Part shown: positions 38,079 through 47,385 of the stretch, in pieces
How the letters are laid out: the number at the start of each line of letters is the position of its first letter
Position numbering within the stretch: the stretch's first letter is position 1
Assembly (NCBI GenBank): GCA_947466085.1
Contig: CANIEC010000005.1
Span: 1 to 64,000 of the forward strand
Origin: Rhodospirillales bacterium
GTDB lineage: Bacteria; Pseudomonadota; Alphaproteobacteria; Reyranellales; Reyranellaceae
Direction: 5' to 3'
DNA length: 64,000 nt
Translations under genes and position numbers: made by a program
The notes under the pieces: model-generated
Seen by the model: the letters and a program-made list of their open reading frames with translations, nothing else
Told to the model about the DNA's origin: nothing
Databases searched by the model: none

Positions 38079-40007
38079 ATGGCCCCAGCCGAACCGTCCC
38101 AAACCCAGACCAGCGCCGACGCCGCGCCGGCACCGACCTCCCCGCACCACCCGGCAGGGGCGGCGCTCGTTGTCGGCGCCCTGGGCGTCGTCTTTGGCGA
38201 CATCGGCACCAGCCCGCTCTATGCGCTGCGCGAGACCTTCCTGCACGGCAGCGGCATGGCGCCGACGCCCGAACATGTGCTGGGCGTGCTGTCGATGCTG
38301 TTCTGGGCGGTCACCCTCACCGTCACCATCAAGTACGTCGTGCTGATCATGCGCGCCGACAACAAGGGTGAAGGCGGCGTTCTGGCCCTGGCGACCCTGG
38401 CCACGCGGGGCCTCAACGGGAAAGCGCGCAAGACCCGCCGTGCCATCGTGGCGTTAGCCGTGATCGGGCTGGCGCTGTTCTATGGCGACGCCATGATCAC
38501 CCCGGCCGTTTCGGTGATGAGCGCCGTGGAGGGCCTGTCGGCTGCCGAGCCCGCCCTGACGCCGTTCGTCCTGCCGCTGTCGTTGGTCATCCTCATCGCG
38601 CTCTTCATGCTGCAGGCCCGCGGCACCGCAGACGTCGGCCGGTTGTTCGGGCCGGTGATGCTGGTCTGGTTCGTGGTGCTGGGGGTGCTCGGCATCTGGC
38701 AGGTAGCAAAGAACCCGTCGGTTCTGGCGGCCGTCAATCCCATCTACGCCTACGACCTCGTCACCGACCAGGGTTTCGGCATCTTCTGGGCCTTCGGCTC
38801 GATCGTGCTGGCCGTCACCGGGGCGGAGGCGCTCTACGCCGACATGGGCCATTTCGGGCGCAGGCCCATCCGCATCGGCTGGATGGGTCTGGTCATGCCG
38901 GGCCTGCTCCTGAACTATTTCGGCCAGGGCGCGCTCATCATCGAGAACCCCGAGGTCGTGCGGCAGGTCTTCTTCGAACTGGTCCCCAAGGACTACATCC
39001 TCGTGCTGGTCGTGCTCTCGACGCTGGCCGCCGTCATCGCCTCGCAGGCGGTCATTACCGGCGTCTTCTCGCTCACGCGCCAGGCCATTCAGCTAGGCTA
39101 CCTGCCGCGCATGGAGATCCACCACACGTCCGACACGGCGATCGGCCAGATCTACATTCCGCGCGTGAACTGGCTGCTGATGTCGTGCGTCGTGGCGCTG
39201 GTCGTGGGCTTTGGCTCGTCGAGCGCACTGGCCGGTGCCTATGGCCTGGCTGTGACCGGGGCCATGCTGGTCGATGCCGCGCTGGCGATGGCGGTGGCGA
39301 TCCTGGTGTGGCGCTGGTCGTGGCCGCTCGCCGCCCTGGTGTTCGGCTTCCTGGCCATCCCCGACCTCGCCTTCTTCATCGCCAACGCGCTGAAGATTCC
39401 GGACGGCGGCTGGCTGCCGATGATCGTGGCCTTCCTGATCTACTTCACCATCATGACCTGGCGCCGTGGCCGCCGGCTGGTCGCGACCGAACTGAGCGAG
39501 GGCTCGCTGCCGCTGAAGCAGTTCCTCGAGCGCATGGAGCGCGCGCCCGACCGGGTCGCCGGCACCGCCGTCTTCCTGACCGCCGATGCAACTCACACCC
39601 CGGCCGCCTTCCTGCACAATCTCAAGCACAACAAGGTCCTGCACGAGCGCATCATCATCCTCCAGGTCGACACGATGGACGTGCCGGTCGTGTCCGAAGC
39701 CAACCGGGTCGAGGTCGAGCGGCTGGGCAAGGGTTTCCACACCGTGATCGCCCATTACGGCTTCACCGAGCAGCCCGACATTCCCGAGGCGCTGCGGGCC
39801 TGCCGCCCGCACGGCATCGCCTACGACGAGATGGAGACCTCGTTCTTCCTCGGCCGCGAGACCTTGGTGCCGTCGCAGCATTCCAAGCTCGGACGCTGGC
39901 GCCGCGACTGGTTCATTTCGCTCTCCCATTCGGCCTCGGCCACCAAGACCTTCTTCCGTATCCCACCCAACCGCGCTATCGAACTCGGCAACCAGATCCA
40001 GATCTGA
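38079..40007 (+). CDS. kup: Low-affinity potassium transporter Kup
   Basis: A 642-residue KUP/HAK/KT potassium symporter: VGALGVVFGDIGTSPLYALR at the first helix, GEGGVLAL and FYGDAMITPAVSV later, about twelve membrane segments, and a C-terminal cytosolic domain (ERIIILQVDTMDVP onward) of about 170 residues. The ATG at 38079 is preferred over the TTG at 38070. The hydrolase gene follows after 11 bases. Confidence 0.96.
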   Translation: MAPAEPSQTQTSADAAPAPTSPHHPAGAALVVGALGVVFGDIGTSPLYALRETFLHGSGMAPTPEHVLGVLSMLFWAVTLTVTIKYVVLIMRADNKGEGGVLALATLATRGLNGKARKTRRAIVALAVIGLALFYGDAMITPAVSVMSAVEGLSAAEPALTPFVLPLSLVILIALFMLQARGTADVGRLFGPVMLVWFVVLGVLGIWQVAKNPSVLAAVNPIYAYDLVTDQGFGIFWAFGSIVLAVTGAEALYADMGHFGRRPIRIGWMGLVMPGLLLNYFGQGALIIENPEVVRQVFFELVPKDYILVLVVLSTLAAVIASQAVITGVFSLTRQAIQLGYLPRMEIHHTSDTAIGQIYIPRVNWLLMSCVVALVVGFGSSSALAGAYGLAVTGAMLVDAALAMAVAILVWRWSWPLAALVFGFLAIPDLAFFIANALKIPDGGWLPMIVAFLIYFTIMTWRRGRRLVATELSEGSLPLKQFLERMERAPDRVAGTAVFLTADATHTPAAFLHNLKHNKVLHERIIILQVDTMDVPVVSEANRVEVERLGKGFHTVIAHYGFTEQPDIPEALRACRPHGIAYDEMETSFFLGRETLVPSQHSKLGRWRRDWFISLSHSASATKTFFRIPPNRAIELGNQIQI

Positions 40008-40018
40008 GGCCGCCCGCC

Positions 40019-40717
40019 ATGCCGCGTTCTCCGCTCCTGCTGCTGCCGGGCCTGCTCAACACGCGCCGCGTCTTCGACCCGCAGGTCGAGGCCCTGGCGG
40101 ACGTCGCCGACTTCACCATTCCAGAGCTCTGGCACCACGACACGATCGCGGCGATGGCGGAGGCCGCGCTCGCCGTGGCGCCGCCGACCTTCGCCCTGTG
40201 CGGCTTCTCGATGGGCGGCTACGTCGCCTTCGAGATTTTCCGCCGCGCGCCCGAGCGGGTCGAGCGCATCGCCCTGATGGATACCCAGGCGGGACCCGAT
40301 TCGCCCGAGACAGCCGCGCGTCGGCGCGGCTTCATCGAGCAGACGCGCATCGGCCGGTTCCACGGCATTCACCCGACCTTGCTGCCGCAACTCGTCCATC
40401 CGTCGCGGATTGGCGACGAGAGCATCACGCGGCCGCTCCGGGACATGGCGAGCGAGATCGGCGGCGACGGCTTCGTTCGCCAGCAGCAGGCGATCCTCGG
40501 TCGCGCCGACAGCCGTCCGCTCCTGGTCGAGATCGAGATGCCCGCCCTCGTGATCGTGGGCCGCGAGGATCGGGTCACCCCCCTGCCGCGCGCGCAGCAG
40601 ATCGCCAGCGACATCGCCAATGCCCGCCTCGAGGTGATCGAGGGCAGTGGTCACATGACGCCGCTTGAGAAACCGGCCGAGGTCTCGGCTGCCCTGAGGA
40701 GATGGCTGACGCAATGA
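40019..40717 (+). CDS. Alpha/beta-hydrolase
   Basis: A 232-residue alpha/beta-hydrolase. The nucleophile elbow is CGFSMGGY (Ser near residue 63), the acid Asp is in VGREDRVTP, and the His is in EGSGHMTPLE. Opening LLLLPGLLNTRRVFD gives the oxyanion region. Substrate unknown. It is 11 bases after kup and overlaps the GNAT gene as ATGA, so the three form one transcript. Confidence 0.88.
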   Translation: MPRSPLLLLPGLLNTRRVFDPQVEALADVADFTIPELWHHDTIAAMAEAALAVAPPTFALCGFSMGGYVAFEIFRRAPERVERIALMDTQAGPDSPETAARRRGFIEQTRIGRFHGIHPTLLPQLVHPSRIGDESITRPLRDMASEIGGDGFVRQQQAILGRADSRPLLVEIEMPALVIVGREDRVTPLPRAQQIASDIANARLEVIEGSGHMTPLEKPAEVSAALRRWLTQ

Positions 40718-41115
40718 ACACGATCTACGCCCGCGAGGATCATCTCGGCGCCGACGAATACATCGACGTCGTGGCCAAGTCGGGCCTCAACCGCCCCATC
40801 GCCGACCGTCCCCGCATCGAGCAGATGCTGAAGCACGCCAACCTGATCCTGACGGCGCGCCAGGACGGCCAGCTGGTGGGCTTCGCGCGCTCCGTCACCG
40901 ATTTCTGCTTCTGCTGCTATCTCTCCGACCTCGCGGTCGACAAGGCGTGCCAGGGCCAGGGAATCGGCCGCCGCCTGATCGAGGAGACGCGCGCCGCCGC
41001 CGGCGGAGCCCAAACCACCACCCTGCTGCTCTCGGCGCCGACGGCAATGACCTTCTACGAGGGCATCAAGATGCCCAAGGCCGACAACTGCTTCCTGTAT
41101 CGCCGGCAGGCTTGA
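40714..41115 (+). CDS. GNAT-family N-acetyltransferase
   Basis: A 133-residue single-domain GNAT protein; the acetyl-CoA loop is QGQGIGRRLIEETRAA, preceded by LSDLAVDKAC. A Cys/Phe-rich strand (DFCFCCYLSDL) is notable. The ATG at 40714 overlaps the hydrolase stop and has GAGGAG thirteen bases upstream; the ATG at 40702 is too close to that site. Acceptor unknown. Confidence 0.87.
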   Translation: MNTIYAREDHLGADEYIDVVAKSGLNRPIADRPRIEQMLKHANLILTARQDGQLVGFARSVTDFCFCCYLSDLAVDKACQGQGIGRRLIEETRAAAGGAQTTTLLLSAPTAMTFYEGIKMPKADNCFLYRRQA

Positions 41116-41184
41116 CCGACATCAAGGGGCGAAACGGCAAATGGTTCTAGTTCTCCACGCAGCAACAGATGCGTGGAGTACGGA

Positions 41185-42186
41185 ATGCCCCAGTCGCCCC
41201 GCCGCTGGCCGATCCTGATCGCGCTGCTCGCCGTGGCACTGGCCGCCGCTGGCGGCGCGTACCGTTACTGGCCGCGGGCCCAACCAACGTTCCTCACCCT
41301 GTACGGCAATGTCGATGTCCGTCAGGTCGATCTCGCCTTCAACGCCAGCGGCCGCCTGCAGCAGCTCCACAAGGAGGAAGGCGATGCGGTGAAGGCCGGC
41401 GAAACGGTGGCGGTAATGGAGGCCGACACCTATCGCGACGCCGTCGCCCTGGCCCGTGCCCGGCTCGACGCGCAGCGCGCGGTGGTGGACCGGCTCGAAG
41501 CCGGCAGCCGCCCCGAGGAGATCGCCCGCGACCACGCCCAGGTGGATGCGAACAAGGCGGCCGTCGCCGATGCCGAACTCCTGCTCAAGCGACGGACGGA
41601 GCTGGTGGCCAGCGGCAACGTCTCGCGCCAGCTCTACGACGAGGCGAAGAACGCCTACGATTCGGCGCGCGCCCGTCTCGACCTTTCCCAGCAGGTCTCG
41701 CGGCTGACCGAGCTCGGCCCCCGCCGCGAGGACATCGAGCAGGCGAAGGCCCTGGTGCGGTCGGAGAACTCGATCGTCTCGCTGGCGGAGCGGCGACTTG
41801 CCGACACGGTGCTGAAATCACCGGCCGATGGAATCGTGCTCAGCCGCATCGCCGAGCCGGGTGCGATGGTCAGCCCCGCCAATCCGATCTTCACTGTGTC
41901 GCTCGTCGACAAGGTCTGGGTCCGTACCTACGTCTCCGAGCCCGATCTCGGTCGCATCCGGCCCGGGATGGCGGTGACGGTCGTCACCGACACCGACCCG
42001 ACCCGCCCGTACGAAGGCTGGATCGGCTTCATCTCCCCCACGGCCGAGTTCACGCCGAAGACCGTGGAGACCACCGAGCTGCGCACCCAGCTCGTCTATC
42101 GCCTGCGCGTGTTCATCAAGAATCCCGACGATCGCCTGCGCCAGGGCATGCCGGTCACGGTCCGCGTACCGCTGGGCGCCGGCTAG
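41185..42186 (+). CDS. HlyD/YbhG-like membrane-fusion protein
   Basis: A 333-residue periplasmic adaptor. One N-terminal membrane helix (ILIALLAVALAAAGGAY), a lipoyl/barrel-sandwich half (LYGNVDVRQVDLAFNASGR), a long coiled-coil hairpin at about residues 75-200, the returning KSPADGIVLSRIAEPGAMV half, and a beta-barrel end. It bridges the ABC exporter to an outer-membrane channel. GTGGAG precedes the ATG. First gene of a four-gene exporter operon like ybhGFSR. Confidence 0.92.
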   Translation: MPQSPRRWPILIALLAVALAAAGGAYRYWPRAQPTFLTLYGNVDVRQVDLAFNASGRLQQLHKEEGDAVKAGETVAVMEADTYRDAVALARARLDAQRAVVDRLEAGSRPEEIARDHAQVDANKAAVADAELLLKRRTELVASGNVSRQLYDEAKNAYDSARARLDLSQQVSRLTELGPRREDIEQAKALVRSENSIVSLAERRLADTVLKSPADGIVLSRIAEPGAMVSPANPIFTVSLVDKVWVRTYVSEPDLGRIRPGMAVTVVTDTDPTRPYEGWIGFISPTAEFTPKTVETTELRTQLVYRLRVFIKNPDDRLRQGMPVTVRVPLGAG

Positions 42187-42193
42187 GCCGGCC

Positions 42194-43921
42194 ATGCCCG
42201 CAAGCGTCACCCTCACGAACCTGGGCAAGAGCTTCGGCGCCACGGCTGCCCTGACAGACGTGACCGCCGCGATCGGGGCCGGCCAGATCACCGGTCTCGT
42301 CGGCCCAGATGGCGCCGGGAAGACGACGCTTCTGCGCCTCATCGCCGGTCTGCTCACGCCGGACAAGGGAACGCTGGAGGTCCTGGGCCACCCGGCCACG
42401 AACCGCGACGCGGTGCGCCGCGACATCGGCTACATGCCGCAGCGCTTCGGCCTCTACGAAGATCTGACGATCCAGGAGAACCTGAACCTGCAGGCGGACC
42501 TGCACGATCTGGACGCGGCAGCGCGCAGCGAGCGTTTCGCGACGCTGCTGCAGTTCACCGGCCTTGCGCCCTTCACCCGCCGGCTGGCGGGGCAGCTCTC
42601 CGGCGGCATGAAGCAGAAGCTCGGGCTCGCCTGTGCCCTGCTGCCGCGGCCGAAGCTGCTGCTGCTCGACGAGCCGAGTGCCGGCGTCGATCCCGCGTCC
42701 CGCCGCGAACTCTGGCGCATCGTGCGCACGATGGCGGGCACCGGCGTCGCCATCGTCTGGAGCACCGCCTATCTCGACGAGGCCGAGCGGTGCGACAGCT
42801 TCCTTCTGCTCGATGGCGGCCGTCTCCTCGCTTCCGGCAAACCTGCCGACTTCACGCACCGGCTGGAGGGACGCACCTTCCTGATCGACCTGCCCGAGCG
42901 GCAGCGTCATCGCGTCCAGCGTGAAGCGGCCTCGCTGCCGTCCGTTGCCGACGCCACCATCCAGGGCCGCAGCCTGCGGCTCGTGCTCAAGGAAGGATGC
43001 GCGTTGCCCGACGTCGCGGAACTCGTCGGCGCCGGCGCGCTCGCACGTCCGACGCGGCCGCGTTTCGAGGACGCGTTCGTGAGCCTGCTTCTGGCCGAGC
43101 GCCCGCCCGTGGCAGCGCCGGTCGTTCAGACGACCTCAGCCCCCTCCGCCGACGGTATCGCGATCGAGGCCCGCGACCTCACACGCGACTTCGGAAAGTT
43201 CCGGGCGGTCGACAAAGTGAGCTTCACGGTCAAGCCCGGCGAGATCTTCGGGCTGCTCGGCCCCAACGGCGCGGGCAAGTCCACGACCTTCCGCATGCTC
43301 TGCGGCCTGCTGGCGCCGAGCGCCGGCTCGGCGCATGTCGCCGGCGTCGATCTCGGCCGCGCCCGCGCCACCGCGCGCGAGCGCATCGGCTACATGTCCC
43401 AGAAATTCTCGCTCTACGGCACCCTGTCGGTTCGCGACAATCTCGACTTCTTCAGCGGCGTCTACGGCCTGGCCGGCCGTCGTCGGTCGAGCCGCATCGC
43501 CTGGGCGATCGAGAGCTTCGACCTCGCGGCGGTCGCCGACCTGGACGCGGGGAGCTTGCCGCTCGGCTTCAAGCAGCGCCTGGCGCTGGGATGCGCGCTG
43601 CTGCACGAACCGCAGGTCCTGTTTCTCGACGAGCCAACCTCGGGTGTAGATCCGCTGATGCGGCGGGAATTCTGGTCGCGCATCGGTGCGCTGGCCGAGG
43701 GCGGCGTCACGGTGCTGGTGACCTCCCATTTCATGGAGGAGGCCGAGTATTGCGACCGGCTGGGCATCGTCTATGCCGGGCGAATGATCGCCTCCGGCAG
43801 CCCGGACGCCATGAAGCAGCGGTTCGTGACGGCGGACCTGCCCGAGCCGACACTCGAAGACGCGTTCGTGGGGCTGATCCATGAGCATGACGCGGAACGC
43901 CAGGGCGCGGCCGCCGCATGA
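42194..43921 (+). CDS. Tandem-ATPase ABC exporter subunit, YbhF-like
   Basis: A 575-residue protein with two complete ABC ATPase domains. The first has GPDGAGKTT, LSGGMKQKL and LLLLDEPSAG; the second, after about residue 315, has GPNGAGKST and VLFLDEPTSG, with a LPLGFKQRLALG variant signature (no canonical SGG). This fused form is typical of YbhF. It powers the two permeases that follow and overlaps the next start as ATGA. Confidence 0.93.
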   Translation: MPASVTLTNLGKSFGATAALTDVTAAIGAGQITGLVGPDGAGKTTLLRLIAGLLTPDKGTLEVLGHPATNRDAVRRDIGYMPQRFGLYEDLTIQENLNLQADLHDLDAAARSERFATLLQFTGLAPFTRRLAGQLSGGMKQKLGLACALLPRPKLLLLDEPSAGVDPASRRELWRIVRTMAGTGVAIVWSTAYLDEAERCDSFLLLDGGRLLASGKPADFTHRLEGRTFLIDLPERQRHRVQREAASLPSVADATIQGRSLRLVLKEGCALPDVAELVGAGALARPTRPRFEDAFVSLLLAERPPVAAPVVQTTSAPSADGIAIEARDLTRDFGKFRAVDKVSFTVKPGEIFGLLGPNGAGKSTTFRMLCGLLAPSAGSAHVAGVDLGRARATARERIGYMSQKFSLYGTLSVRDNLDFFSGVYGLAGRRRSSRIAWAIESFDLAAVADLDAGSLPLGFKQRLALGCALLHEPQVLFLDEPTSGVDPLMRREFWSRIGALAEGGVTVLVTSHFMEEAEYCDRLGIVYAGRMIASGSPDAMKQRFVTADLPEPTLEDAFVGLIHEHDAERQGAAAA

Positions 43922-45051
43922 CCTCGGCCCGGACCTTCTTCCGCCGCTTCGGCGGGCTGCTGCGCAAGGAATTCGTCCAGATCGTGCGCGACCCCTCGTC
44001 GATCGCGATCGCCCTGGTGATGCCGGTCGTCCTGCTGCTGCTGATCGGCTTCGGCATCTCGCTCGACGCCCGCAACGTGCGCTTCGGGATCGTCGACGAG
44101 AATCGCAGCGTCGAATCGGCCGGCCTGTTCCAGGCCTTCGCCAACACGCCCTACTTCCGTCCCTTCTCCTTCCTCACGTCGCGGGCCGCCGAAGCGGCGC
44201 TGATGCGCGACGACATCGCGGGCTTCGTCGTGCTGCGCAGCGATTTCTCCCGCCGCGTGGCCGATCCGATCCGCGCCGCCGACATCGCCATCGTCGTGAA
44301 CGGCGTCGACGCCAACAACGCCCGCATCGTCACCGGCTATGCCCAGGGCGTGGTGGCGACGTGGCTGCTGGGCCACCGAAGGGACCGCGCCCAGCCGGCT
44401 TTGGCCCCTATCACGGTCGAGAACCGCTACTGGTTCAATCCGGAAATCCGCAGCACCAACTTCATCGTGCCCGGCCTCATCGCGATGGTCATGACCATGA
44501 TCGGCGCCCTGCTGACCGCGCTGGTGGTCGCGCGCGAATGGGAGCGCGGCACCATGGAGGCCATGCTCGCCTCGCCGGCCAGCATGACCGAAATCCTGCT
44601 GGGCAAGCTGGTCGCCTACTTCGTGCTGGGACTGGGCGGGCTCGGCGTCTCGGTGTTCATCGGCCTGGTCGTGTTCGAGGTGCCGTTCCGGGGTTCCGCC
44701 GAGGTGCTGATTGCCGTCTCCTCGGTGTTCCTCATCGTCTCGCTGGCGATGGGCTTGCTGATCTCGACGGTCGCGCGCAGCCAGTTCGTTGCCGCCCAGC
44801 TCGCCTTCCTCGTCACCTTCATGCCGGCGCTGATCCTGTCGGGCCTCATGTTCGACATCGAGAGCATGCCGCGCTGGGTACAGGCGGTGACCACGGTCTT
44901 TCCGGCCCGCTATTTCGTGTCGAGCCTGCAGACCCTGTTCCTCGCCGGCACGGTCTGGCCCGTTCTGCTGCCCAACCTTGCCATGCTGGTGGGCTTCGCC
45001 GTCCTGTTTCTCGCGCTGGCCATCGCCCGCACCCGCCGCAGCCTGGAGTAG
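43918..45051 (+). CDS. ABC-2 type permease, YbhS-like
   Basis: A 377-residue ABC-2 permease. After a first helix (VMPVVLLLLIGFGISLDARN), a periplasmic domain of about 150 residues precedes five more helices. ESMPRWVQAVTTVFPARYFV is a family signature. Overlaps the ATPase gene by four bases. Exports an unknown, possibly cationic or drug-like, substrate by analogy with YbhFSR. Confidence 0.92.
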   Translation: MTSARTFFRRFGGLLRKEFVQIVRDPSSIAIALVMPVVLLLLIGFGISLDARNVRFGIVDENRSVESAGLFQAFANTPYFRPFSFLTSRAAEAALMRDDIAGFVVLRSDFSRRVADPIRAADIAIVVNGVDANNARIVTGYAQGVVATWLLGHRRDRAQPALAPITVENRYWFNPEIRSTNFIVPGLIAMVMTMIGALLTALVVAREWERGTMEAMLASPASMTEILLGKLVAYFVLGLGGLGVSVFIGLVVFEVPFRGSAEVLIAVSSVFLIVSLAMGLLISTVARSQFVAAQLAFLVTFMPALILSGLMFDIESMPRWVQAVTTVFPARYFVSSLQTLFLAGTVWPVLLPNLAMLVGFAVLFLALAIARTRRSLE

Positions 45052-45056
45052 CCGCC

Positions 45057-46157
45057 ATGTGGCGCCGCATCGCCGCGCTGATCCTCAAGGAGTTCAAGAT
45101 GCTGTGGAAGGACCGCAAGAGCCGCATGGTTCTCGTGGTTCCGCCGCTCGTGCAGCTCGTCCTGTTCGCCAGCGCCGCGACCTTCGAGGTGACGGATGCC
45201 TCCCTCGGCCTCTGGATCGAGGACCGGGCAGGCCCGGCACAGGAACTCGTCAGCCGCTTCGAGGCATCGCCGGCCTTCCACGTCGTCGCGCGTTTCGACA
45301 ATCCGCATTCCGTCCAGGAGGCCCTCGACACGCAAAGGGTGAAGGCGGTGCTGCATGTCGGCCAGACCTTCTCGGCGGATGTCGCCGCCGGGCGGCCGGC
45401 CCGAGTCCAGCTGCTGCTCGACGGCCGCAAATCCAACGCCGCGCTGATCCTGCAGAGCTATGCGCTGGGCATCGTCGAAAGCTACAACCTCGCCCGGGCG
45501 GGCCAGGCCGCCGCCGAGCTGAACATCCACCCGCGCGCCTGGTTCAATCCCAACTTCGACAGCCGCTGGTTCATCCTGCCGGGCCTGACGGTGCTGCTCA
45601 CCACCGTGGCGATCCTGCTGATCACCGCCCTCTCGGTCGCCCGCGAACGCGAACTCGGCACGTTCGAGCAGCTTCTCGTCACGCCGTTGCGTCCGATGGA
45701 GATCCTGGTGGGAAAGACCGTCCCGGCACTCTGCATCGGCTTCGTCGAGGCGAACCTGATCGCCGCGCTGGCCTGCTTCGCCTATGGCGTCCCATTCGTC
45801 GGCAGCATCGTGCTGTTCAACGTCGCCATCGCGGTCTTCGTGCTGTCGGCGGTGGGCATCGGCCTGGTCATCTCATCGGTCGCCAAAACCCAGCAGCAGG
45901 CGATCCTGAGTGTCTTCCTCTTCCTGTCGCCGGCCGCGGTGCTGTCCGGCTTCACCACCCCGATCGCCAACATGCCCGACTGGGCGCAGGCTCTCACTCA
46001 TATCAACCCGATCCGCTACATGGTGACCCTGAGCCGCGGGATCTTCCTGCAGGATCTCTCCTGGGCGCTGGCCTGGCCCCAGCTCTGGCCGATGGCGCTG
46101 ATCGGCTGCGTCACGCTGGGCTACGCGACCTGGCTGTTCTCCCGCCGGCTGGAATAG
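45057..46157 (+). CDS. ABC-2 type permease, YbhR-like
   Basis: A 366-residue paralogue of the preceding permease, with the same plan: first helix, about 150 periplasmic residues, five helices, and ANMPDWAQALTHINPIRYMV. It starts five bases after the YbhS-like stop. The two make a heterodimeric exporter with the YbhF-like ATPase and the HlyD-like adaptor. No outer-membrane TolC gene is adjacent. Confidence 0.92.
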   Translation: MWRRIAALILKEFKMLWKDRKSRMVLVVPPLVQLVLFASAATFEVTDASLGLWIEDRAGPAQELVSRFEASPAFHVVARFDNPHSVQEALDTQRVKAVLHVGQTFSADVAAGRPARVQLLLDGRKSNAALILQSYALGIVESYNLARAGQAAAELNIHPRAWFNPNFDSRWFILPGLTVLLTTVAILLITALSVARERELGTFEQLLVTPLRPMEILVGKTVPALCIGFVEANLIAALACFAYGVPFVGSIVLFNVAIAVFVLSAVGIGLVISSVAKTQQQAILSVFLFLSPAAVLSGFTTPIANMPDWAQALTHINPIRYMVTLSRGIFLQDLSWALAWPQLWPMALIGCVTLGYATWLFSRRLE

Positions 46158-46168
46158 CCGGCGCCCGA

Positions 46169-46639
46169 TCAGCGGGCCCTCTGCGCCTGGATCGCCCTCT
46201 GCAGCTCGCGCTCGAAGCCCTTGAGCGACTGCATGAAGGGCCCCGCCATCGTGTCCTGCAACTGGAGCTGGATCTGGATCTGCGAGCCCGTGCGCAGCTG
46301 CTGCAGCAGCTCGGCGGACTTGCCTTCGTCGAACTGGCAGATGCCCTGCCCGCAGATGCTGGTCGAGATGAACGGGTTGGAATCGACCTGGATGCTGGCT
46401 CGCACACCCTGGCCGTCGCCGACCACGGAAATCTTGTTGTAGGCCGCCGAGTAGCGCATCACGAGGAACTGGCCGAGCAGGCTGTTGCCGTCGATCGTCG
46501 CCTGCGCGCCGCAGTCCTTGCCGCCCTCCGAGGAGCAGTACATGACCCACTTGTCGGGCGGCTGGTCCTGCGCGGAGGCCGGCAGCGAAAGGGACCATGC
46601 GGCGGCAGCAACACCGGCAGCCACGAATACGGATCGCAT
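46169..46639 (-). CDS. Secreted IalB-like protein
   Basis: A 156-residue protein with a signal peptide ending at PASAQ. The mature part has paired cysteines (WVMYCSS...KDCG and SICGQGICQF) and the closing pattern MAGPFMQSLKGFERELQRA, which resembles the invasion-associated locus B family of alphaproteobacteria. The segment RTGSQIQIQLQLQD is a striking alternating Gln strand. An ATG at 46642 is an equally good start. Convergent with the exporter operon. Family call is moderate. Confidence 0.7.
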   Translation of the reverse strand: MRSVFVAAGVAAAAWSLSLPASAQDQPPDKWVMYCSSEGGKDCGAQATIDGNSLLGQFLVMRYSAAYNKISVVGDGQGVRASIQVDSNPFISTSICGQGICQFDEGKSAELLQQLRTGSQIQIQLQLQDTMAGPFMQSLKGFERELQRAIQAQRAR

Positions 46640-46727
46640 CATCTTCCGCCCTGCTCCCGGGTTTGCCAACATTTCAAGCGCCACCTATGTAGCCCCACAC
46701 GCATACGCTGACAAAGGAACCCTTAGA

Positions 46728-47297
46728 ATGTCCGAGAGCCTGAAACTGGTCGCTTTCTGCGGCAGCCTGCGCAAGGCGTCGTTCAACCGCCTGTCGCTGC
46801 GGGCCTTCGTCGAGCGGCTCCCGGCGGGCGCTACGTGCGACACGATCGAGATCGGCGACTGGCCGCTCTACGACGCCGACCTCCAGACCAAGGGCTTCCC
46901 CGACAAGGTGCAGGCGGCGCAGAAGGCCATGCTCGAGGCCGACGGCATCGTCCTCGTCAGCCCGGAATACAATTACGGCATCTCGGGCGTGCTGAAGAAC
47001 GCCATCGACTGGCTGTCGCGCATGAGCCCGCAGCCCTTCACGGCCAAGCCGGTCGCCCTGTTCGGCGCCTCGATGGGCGTCCTCGGCACGGCGCGCGCGC
47101 AGTACCAGCTCCGCCAAACGCTGGTGTTCCTCGACGGCCGGCCGGTCAACAAGCCCGAGGTCATGATCGGCCAGGCGCAGAACAAGTTCGCCGACGGCAA
47201 GCTCACCGACGAGACGACGGGCAAGCTGCTCGGCGACCTCGGCGCGGCGCTGGCACTCGCCTGCCGCCAGGCCAGGGCAGCCGCAGCGATCAAGTAA
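46728..47297 (+). CDS. NAD(P)H-dependent FMN reductase (ChrR/YieF-like)
   Basis: A 189-residue flavodoxin-fold reductase. The FMN phosphate loop is CGSLRKASFNR and the diagnostic SPEYNYGISGVLKNAIDWLS lies near residues 76-95. Such enzymes reduce quinones, chromate or azo dyes by two-electron transfer. Start ATG 46728. A stand-alone gene divergent from the IalB-like one. Confidence 0.93.
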   Translation: MSESLKLVAFCGSLRKASFNRLSLRAFVERLPAGATCDTIEIGDWPLYDADLQTKGFPDKVQAAQKAMLEADGIVLVSPEYNYGISGVLKNAIDWLSRMSPQPFTAKPVALFGASMGVLGTARAQYQLRQTLVFLDGRPVNKPEVMIGQAQNKFADGKLTDETTGKLLGDLGAALALACRQARAAAAIK

Positions 47298-47385
47298 CGC
47301 CGCCGGGCGAGACGACGGAATTTCCGGATGATTCTTCGGTGCAGGCCGAAGGAATGTTCGGCCCATCCATGGTAGCAAACCGGCC

